DNA from: Chitinophaga sp. CB10
GTDB taxonomy: Bacteria > Bacteroidota > Bacteroidia > Chitinophagales > Chitinophagaceae
DNA length: 64,000 nucleotides
Direction of reading: 5' to 3'
NCBI GenBank assembly: GCA_001870995.2
Contig: MLAV02000013.1
Span: 1-64,000 of the forward strand
Shown here: in pieces, positions 58,737-64,000 of the stretch
How positions within the stretch are numbered: the first letter of the stretch is position 1
Layout of the letters: each line of letters begins with the position of its first letter
Notes under the pieces: generated by a model
The model's input: the letters and a program-made list of their open reading frames with translations, nothing else
What the model was told of the DNA's origin: nothing
The model's database searches: none
Made by a program: the position numbers and the translations under genes

Positions 58737-61217
58737 ATGCGAAACTACCTGTCCTTGCTGATTGTGTCCTTATGTCTGTTCACTAACGTTAATGCACAAA
58801 CGACGCAGACCACGCCGCTGAAAATAACGGGAAAGGTCGTGGACCTTTCCACCACCAAACCAGTGGAAATGGCATCCGTAGTGGTGCTCAACAGCGCCGA
58901 TTCCACCGTTGTAACCGGCATGTACACCAATGCAACCGGCAATTTTTCCTTTAACAATATCACCCCCGGCATTTATGTACTGCGTATCACTTTCATGGGA
59001 TACGACAAGCTCGAGAAAGCGGTGAAAGTAGTGGCAGGCAAGCATACTTTTGCCGGCACCCTGCGCCTCAACAGATCCGGCAAAGAGCTGAATACCGTTG
59101 AAATCAAGGCAGAAAAGCCGTCCTTCTCCATGCAGATAGACCGCCAGGTATTTGACGCCGGCGATATGATCAACGCGGAAGGCGGCACCGGTACGGACAT
59201 TCTCAAGAATATCCCCAGTGTGGATGTGGATATAGACGATAACGTGACCCTCCGCGGTAAAAGCGTGACCATCTACGTGGATGGCAAGCCATCCCCCTTC
59301 GGCGATGCTAAAACAGCGCTGCAGATGCTTCCGGCGGAAAGTATTGACCGCGTGGAAGTGATCACCAACCCCTCCGCGAAGTTTGAAGCCCAGGGCGGCG
59401 GCGGTATTATCAACATCGTGCTAAAGAAAGATAAAGCCATCGGTTACAACGTGATGTTTAACGTGGGAGCGGCCACACGCGGGCAACTCAACGGTAGCGC
59501 CAATGCCAGCCTGCGCATCAGGCGGTTCAACTTCTTCGCCAACTACAACGGCCGGTATGAAGATATTGACGGCAGCGGTATCAGCAACCGGGAAAACCTC
59601 GTGGCAGATAGCAACAACACCCGCTACTTTACGCAAAAAAGCGCCAGCGCCAACCGCAATGGCAACAACGGCGGGCGGTTCGGCTTTGATTACTTCCTGG
59701 ACGACCGCAATACCATCACCATTTCACAAGGGTTGAACTACGCCTATGGCGGTAATGACGAGAACATAAACCTCAGCAACCTGGATGAAAAATATCATCC
59801 GTTGAACTACGGCATCCGGACAAATAACAGTCATTATAACAATAATAACAGCAATACCAACATCAGTTATAAACGGACTTACAAAAAACCCAACCAGGAG
59901 CTGACGGCTTACGCCAGCTTCAGCAACAACAGCAGCAATAACAACAGCCAGTATGTGAGCAACTATTACCGGCCCGTGGTGGATACCGTTTATCGCAGCT
60001 CGGATCAGAAAAACCGCGGGGACAACGGGAACAAATTCTGGAACCTGCAGTCGGACTACACTTCCCCGTTTGGTAAAAAAGGAAAGCTGGAAACCGGCGT
60101 AAAGGGCACCATCCGCAAGATTGACAACGATTACCTCGCTACGCTGTACAACAGGGATAGCATGGCATACCTGCCCAGCCAGAACCTCAGTAACAAGTAC
60201 AATTACGAAGAGGATATTTACGCGGCGTATTTCAATATCGCAAATGCCATCGGCAACCTGGGTTACCAGGTGGGAGCCCGCGCGGAGCAGTCGTACCTCC
60301 GGGGATACTCCGTCACAAAAGATTCCCGCGTGGACAGGTCGTTCTTTAACGTATTCCCCAGCGTTTTCCTGAAATACAATCTCCCTAAAAACCAAAACCA
60401 GAACCTGGTCTTTAACTACTCCACGCGTATAGACCGGCCCAACTTTGACCAGTTGCTGCCGTATATCAACAACTCCGATCCGCAGAACATCCGCACCGGT
60501 AACCCGGACCTGCGTTCCGCGCTGACGCATAAGTTCGAGATAAACTATTCCGAGTGGTTTCCGCGGACGAACAACTACCTCAGCGGAGGCATGTACTTTT
60601 CCAAAACCAATGATAATATTGACCGCATCAGCACCCTCGATACCCTCAGCGGCGTGACTACCACCCGCCCGATGAACCTTGCCAGCAGCGAGAATATGGG
60701 CGCCAATTTTTCCTATAGCTGGAAAATCAGGAAGTGGTGGAAATTCAATTTCAATGTAAACCTGGAATACAACAAGATTACAAGCGTCACCATCAATAAC
60801 GATAACCTGACCTACGGTTTCAACGGCAACATGCAGTTCAGGCTGCCGCTGCGTTTCAGCGCGGAGCTGAGCGGCCACTACCGCTCCCCGCGGATTCAGC
60901 CGCAGGGTACCTTCCGGGCCATGAACGGTATGGACCTGGGGATTCGCAAGGAAATGCTGAAAAACAACCGCCTCGTGATTGCGGTGAATGTGTCCGACAT
61001 CCTGAACACCCAGCAGTTTAACAGTCATTACGTAACGCCCACCTTCATACAGGATTACGACCGTAAGCGCGTAACGCGGTTCGTACGCCTCAATGTACGC
61101 TACCGCTTTGGCAAGATGGACCCGAACCTCTTCAAGAAAAAAAGGCAGCAACAGGAAGAGGAAGAGGAGAAACAGGAGGAGCAGCCGCGGCCGAATGCAG
61201 AAAGAGGCAGGCTGTAA
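58737..61217 (+). CDS. Outer-membrane receptor with CarboxypepD-like domain (paralogue 2)
   Basis: An 826-residue paralogue of the preceding gene, with the same order: signal peptide (LLIVSLCLFTNVNAQ), CarboxypepD-like domain (LKITGKVVDLSTTKPVEMAS, VLRITFMGYDKLEKAVKVVA), plug (ILKNIPSVDVDIDDNVTLRG, VEVITNPSAKFEAQGGGGII, NIVLKKDK) and barrel (FNYSTRIDRPNFDQLLPYIN, RTGNPDLRSALTHKFEINYS), ending RVTRFVRLNVRYRFGKMDPN. A charged Gln/Glu-rich tail of about 25 residues (KKKRQQQEEEEEKQ) follows the last strand, which is unusual since the last strand normally ends at or near an aromatic residue. Ligand unknown. Confidence 0.9.
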   Translation: MRNYLSLLIVSLCLFTNVNAQTTQTTPLKITGKVVDLSTTKPVEMASVVVLNSADSTVVTGMYTNATGNFSFNNITPGIYVLRITFMGYDKLEKAVKVVAGKHTFAGTLRLNRSGKELNTVEIKAEKPSFSMQIDRQVFDAGDMINAEGGTGTDILKNIPSVDVDIDDNVTLRGKSVTIYVDGKPSPFGDAKTALQMLPAESIDRVEVITNPSAKFEAQGGGGIINIVLKKDKAIGYNVMFNVGAATRGQLNGSANASLRIRRFNFFANYNGRYEDIDGSGISNRENLVADSNNTRYFTQKSASANRNGNNGGRFGFDYFLDDRNTITISQGLNYAYGGNDENINLSNLDEKYHPLNYGIRTNNSHYNNNNSNTNISYKRTYKKPNQELTAYASFSNNSSNNNSQYVSNYYRPVVDTVYRSSDQKNRGDNGNKFWNLQSDYTSPFGKKGKLETGVKGTIRKIDNDYLATLYNRDSMAYLPSQNLSNKYNYEEDIYAAYFNIANAIGNLGYQVGARAEQSYLRGYSVTKDSRVDRSFFNVFPSVFLKYNLPKNQNQNLVFNYSTRIDRPNFDQLLPYINNSDPQNIRTGNPDLRSALTHKFEINYSEWFPRTNNYLSGGMYFSKTNDNIDRISTLDTLSGVTTTRPMNLASSENMGANFSYSWKIRKWWKFNFNVNLEYNKITSVTINNDNLTYGFNGNMQFRLPLRFSAELSGHYRSPRIQPQGTFRAMNGMDLGIRKEMLKNNRLVIAVNVSDILNTQQFNSHYVTPTFIQDYDRKRVTRFVRLNVRYRFGKMDPNLFKKKRQQQEEEEEKQEEQPRPNAERGRL

Positions 61218-61268
61218 TCAGCAACCTGCCTCTATTTAGGTAAATGTGAGCCGGGAATAGGGGCAGGT

Positions 61269-61922
61269 TTATTTTTTGCCTGCCAGCATGGGTACAAAAG
61301 TGAAGTTATCGAACAGCTCCTGGTCATACTCTTCTTCGCTGACCTTGGTGATGCGCAGCATGCGCTGCACCTCCTGGCCACCCACGGGGATCACCATTTT
61401 GCCGCCGGTCTTCATCTGCTGCAATAATTTTTCAGGAATCTGGGGAGCGGCAGCCGTCACCAGCACCTTATCGAACGGGGCATACGAGGGCAGCCCTTCA
61501 TAGCCATCGCCATAAAAGAAGCGCAGGTTGGGGTATTTGGACTTAAACTGGAACGTTTTGACGTGGTCAAACAGGCGCTTCTGCCGCTCGATGGTGAAAA
61601 CATTCGCTTTCAGCTCCGCCAGCACACAAGCCTGGTAGGCGCTGCCTGTACCAATCTCCAGCACTTTCTCGTAAGGCTTTATTTCCAGTAACTGCGTCTG
61701 ATACGCTACCGTGTAGGGTTGCGAAATCGTTTGGCCTTCCCCGATAGGAAAAGCCCGGTCCTCATAGGCTATACTCTCAAAAGCCGTATCAAGAAAGAAG
61801 TGCCGGGGAATATTGCCGATAGCCGCCAGTACATTTTCATCGGTTATGCCCTTCTGACGGATACTATCAACCAATTGTTTGCGTAGTCCTTTTTGTTTAT
61901 AAGTATCTTCATACCGCCTCAT
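61269..61922 (-). CDS. pcm: Protein-L-isoaspartate O-methyltransferase
   Basis: A 217-residue repair enzyme that methylates isoaspartate in aged proteins using S-adenosylmethionine. Signatures: IGNIPRHFFLDTAFESIAYE, DRAFPIGEGQTISQPYTVAY, KVLEIGTGSAYQACVLAELK (SAM loop), FFYGDGYEGLPSYAPFDKVL and VTAAAPQIPEKLLQQMK with GGKMVIPVG. I use ATG 61922; a GTG two codons earlier (61928) is possible. It lies convergent with the receptor pair. Confidence 0.95.
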   Translation of the reverse strand: MRRYEDTYKQKGLRKQLVDSIRQKGITDENVLAAIGNIPRHFFLDTAFESIAYEDRAFPIGEGQTISQPYTVAYQTQLLEIKPYEKVLEIGTGSAYQACVLAELKANVFTIERQKRLFDHVKTFQFKSKYPNLRFFYGDGYEGLPSYAPFDKVLVTAAAPQIPEKLLQQMKTGGKMVIPVGGQEVQRMLRITKVSEEEYDQELFDNFTFVPMLAGKK

Positions 61923-62040
61923 ACTCACAAAATTAACTATTACCGGCGATTTTCAATGATTTCGGGATTTGGAATTTCACACATTGACTTTTTTCCATTT
62001 ACTTTACAGTCCATTTGAGCCCCCGGCTCCTAAAATTAAG

Positions 62041-63771
62041 ATGACCATGGATATTAATATTCAAAACAAAGTAGCGCAATGGCTCAACGGCAATTACGAT
62101 GCTGAAACAGTTGCCACGTTAAAGAAAATGCAGGCTGAAAACCCCGATGATCTTACCGATGCTTTTTATCGTAACCTCGAGTTTGGAACAGGCGGCCTGC
62201 GTGGAATCATGGGTGTGGGTACCAACCGAATGAATAAATATACCGTAGGGATGGCCACCCAGGGGTTTGCCAATTACCTGAAAGAGAGTTTCCAGGGTGA
62301 AATCAAAGTAGCGCTGGCCCATGACAGCCGCAACAATTCCCGTTTTTTTGCTGAAACCGCTGCCAATGTATTTGCGGCCAACGGTATCAAAGTATATCTC
62401 TTCGAAAGCCTCCGCCCTACCCCGGAGCTGTCTTTCACCATCCGCCACCTGAATTGCCAGGGCGGCGTGGTTTGTACCGCTTCCCACAACCCGCGTGAAT
62501 ACAACGGCTACAAAGCCTATTGGAATGATGGGGCCCAGCTGGTACCGCCACATGACAAGAATGTGATCCGCGAGGTAGAGAAGATCACCTCCCCGGACGA
62601 AGTGAAATGGACCGGCGGAGAAGCCAACATTACCATCATCGGGAAAGAGGTGGACGAGGCTTACCTGCAGGAGCTGCAGAGCCTGAGCATCAACCCGGAT
62701 ATCTGCAAACAACAGCACGACCTGAAAATCGTATATACGCCCATTCATGGCACCGGTATCACCATGGTGCCTGAAATTCTGAAACGATACGGCTTCACCA
62801 ATGTGAACATCGTGGAAGAACAGGCTACCCCGGATGGTAACTTCCCTACCGTCGTATATCCAAACCCGGAAGAATCCGAAGCGATGAACCTGGGCCTGAA
62901 AAAAGCCAAAGCCATTGATGCGGACATCCTCCTGGGTACTGACCCGGACTCCGACCGTGTAGGCATTGCCGTTAAGAACCTGAAAGGGGAATGGACCCTG
63001 CTGAACGGCAACCAGACGGCAGCCCTGCTGTTCAACTATATCATCGAACAGCGTAAGGAAAAAGGGTTGGCCAAACCGGAAGACTACGTTTGTAAAACCG
63101 TGGTAACCTCCGACCTGATCGATGTTTTTGCCGCCAAAAACAATATTACCTGCTATAACGTACTGACCGGTTTCAAATGGATCGCTGACCTGATCCGCCG
63201 CAAAGAGCCACAGGAGCGCTTCATCTGCGGTGGCGAGGAATCTTACGGGTATATGATCGGCCGCAATGTGCGCGATAAAGACGCCGTTTCCTCCGTGGCT
63301 ATGATCTGCGAAATGGCGGCCGTAGCGCGCAGCAACGGTAAATCCCTCTTTGAGCAGCTGATCGATATCTACATTAAATACGGTTATTACCTGGAACAAC
63401 TGATCTCCATTACCAAAAAAGGTATGAAGGGAGCGGACGAAATTGCGGAAATGATGCGCGGCTACCGGGAGAACCCTCCTGCCACCATCAACGGTTCCAA
63501 AGTGGTAACTATTTACGACTACCAGTTGCAGCAGATTAAGGACATCGCGACCGGCGATATCCAACCGATCGACCTGCCAAAATCCAACGTATTACAGTTC
63601 CTGCTGGCGGATGGCAGCAAAATATCTGCCCGCCCGTCCGGCACTGAACCTAAAATTAAATTCTATTTCAGCGTAAACGAGCCGCTGGCAAGCGCTGCTG
63701 ACTTTGACGCCGTTACGGCCAGGCTGGAACAGAAAATCAGCGGTATTATTTCAGACCTCGGCCTGAAATAA
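62041..63771 (+). CDS. Phospho-sugar mutase (PGM2-like)
   Basis: A 576-residue alpha-D-phosphohexomutase, exchanging phosphate between C1 and C6 of hexose phosphates. GVVCTASHNPREYNGYKAYW carries the phosphoserine S148; DILLGTDPDSDRVGIAVKN is the metal-binding loop; CGGEESYGYMIG is the sugar-binding loop and RPSGTEPKIKFYFSV the phosphate-binding loop. Length and order fit PGM2-type phosphoglucomutase/phosphopentomutase of Bacteroidota. The ATG at 62041 opens the normal N-terminus (MTMDINIQNKVAQWLNGNYD); the longer frame from 61969 is not family-like. Confidence 0.95.
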   Translation: MTMDINIQNKVAQWLNGNYDAETVATLKKMQAENPDDLTDAFYRNLEFGTGGLRGIMGVGTNRMNKYTVGMATQGFANYLKESFQGEIKVALAHDSRNNSRFFAETAANVFAANGIKVYLFESLRPTPELSFTIRHLNCQGGVVCTASHNPREYNGYKAYWNDGAQLVPPHDKNVIREVEKITSPDEVKWTGGEANITIIGKEVDEAYLQELQSLSINPDICKQQHDLKIVYTPIHGTGITMVPEILKRYGFTNVNIVEEQATPDGNFPTVVYPNPEESEAMNLGLKKAKAIDADILLGTDPDSDRVGIAVKNLKGEWTLLNGNQTAALLFNYIIEQRKEKGLAKPEDYVCKTVVTSDLIDVFAAKNNITCYNVLTGFKWIADLIRRKEPQERFICGGEESYGYMIGRNVRDKDAVSSVAMICEMAAVARSNGKSLFEQLIDIYIKYGYYLEQLISITKKGMKGADEIAEMMRGYRENPPATINGSKVVTIYDYQLQQIKDIATGDIQPIDLPKSNVLQFLLADGSKISARPSGTEPKIKFYFSVNEPLASAADFDAVTARLEQKISGIISDLGLK

Positions 63772-63791
63772 GCCTTGCTGTAAAACCCATT

Positions 63792-63827
63792 CCACTCCTT
63801 GCGCCACCAACCTGGCGCAAGGAGTGG
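63792..63827 (+). terminator. Stem-loop after the mutase gene
   Basis: A 15-base perfect stem (CCACTCCTTGCGCCA with TGGCGCAAGGAGTGG) and a six-base loop. It has no long T-run but lies 20 bases after the stop; probable terminator. Confidence 0.7.
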
Positions 63828-63837
63828 CTTACCTGCT

Positions 63838-64000
63838 ATGAAGAACTTCCTGTGCATATCATTCTTATCGTTGCTGTTTCTGAGCGGCAAGGCGCAGGAG
63901 AAATTAGCCTTTTCCACCATTCCTGATACGACCATTCCCGCGCGGGTTACCATGCTTACCGGCGCTACCGTGGTGCTCTACGGCAGCGGACTGGCAGCGT
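63838..64000 (+). CDS. Secreted protein, partial (cut by window edge)
   Basis: The first 54 codons of a gene. A signal peptide (MKNFLCISFLSLLFLSGKAQ) is followed by KLAFSTIPDTTIPARVTMLT, then GATVVLYGSGLAA. The last part resembles the start of DUF2279/YfiM-like proteins of Bacteroidota, where a small-residue-rich helix precedes an aromatic WY segment, but too little is present to be sure. It begins 11 bases after the stem-loop. Confidence 0.6.
   Translation, partial: MKNFLCISFLSLLFLSGKAQEKLAFSTIPDTTIPARVTMLTGATVVLYGSGLAA

Noticed and set aside
62119..63564. Minus-strand open frame of 481 codons
   Set aside because: It is antisense to the phosphosugar mutase, which has all its catalytic motifs.

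Overview
The window reads as chromosomal DNA of a Bacteroidota bacterium, most likely of the Chitinophaga type. The evidence is a SusC/SusD pair, several large outer-membrane receptors with carboxypeptidase-regulatory-like N-termini, LytTR and hybrid signalling proteins, WG-repeat proteins, weak or absent Shine-Dalgarno sites, and Bacteroidota-type -7 boxes (TAnnTTTG, some TACCTTCG) ahead of several genes and a tRNA pair. GC is moderately high. The zeta-toxin pair (4.65-5.69 kb) and the SDR/HxlR pair (7.25-8.48 kb) look AT-richer. I see no rRNA, CRISPR array, insertion sequence or prophage.

Layout. 0-6.1 kb: a possible lectin-like remnant, msrA, a DUF2314-DUF2185 protein, an unknown protein, a lipoprotein, divergent nudK/DeoR regulator, a zeta-toxin-like ATPase with an overlapping small partner, and a DUF2200 protein. 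6.2-8.7 kb: a secreted protein with a 14-residue repeat, an SDR oxidoreductase divergent from an HxlR regulator, and tRNA-Pro(CGG). 8.8-14.4 kb: a LytS/LytT-type two-component pair, whose regulator gene carries a frameshift at its ninth codon, divergent from a periplasmic redox operon (haem/P460 cytochrome, lipoprotein, DUF1223 protein, alpha/beta hydrolase, Ohr/OsmC). 14.4-21.3 kb: an unknown protein, a lipocalin, two overlapping WG-repeat genes and a pectinesterase. 21.6-28 kb: susC-susD with a strong terminator, a frameshifted degenerate receiver-domain gene, mgtC and a possible 56-residue small protein.

28.3-36.3 kb: a PL14-like lipoprotein, an orphan OmpR-type regulator, an LTA-synthase-like sulfatase, a hybrid histidine kinase and bioA. 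36.4-43.6 kb: a DUF2911 protein, an ABC-2 permease with two membrane-anchored SRPBCC proteins, sppA, folK, a deoxynucleoside kinase and a BaiN-like flavoprotein. 43.7-51.4 kb: an MG2/TonB-plug protein, then a minus-strand cluster of aspA, asparaginase, dcuB and an outer-membrane porin. Together these would take up asparagine/aspartate and release ammonia and fumarate, with C4-dicarboxylate exchange. 51.5-64 kb: a lipase, two conserved unknowns, tandem tRNA-His genes, a DUF445 protein, two tandem outer-membrane receptors, pcm, a phosphosugar mutase, and the start of a secreted protein cut by the window edge.

No completely new multi-gene system is proven here. The strongest candidates for follow-up are the LytST-linked periplasmic haem/thioredoxin/Ohr operon, the zeta-toxin pair with an unfamiliar partner, the 14-residue-repeat protein, and the two independent frameshifts in signalling genes.
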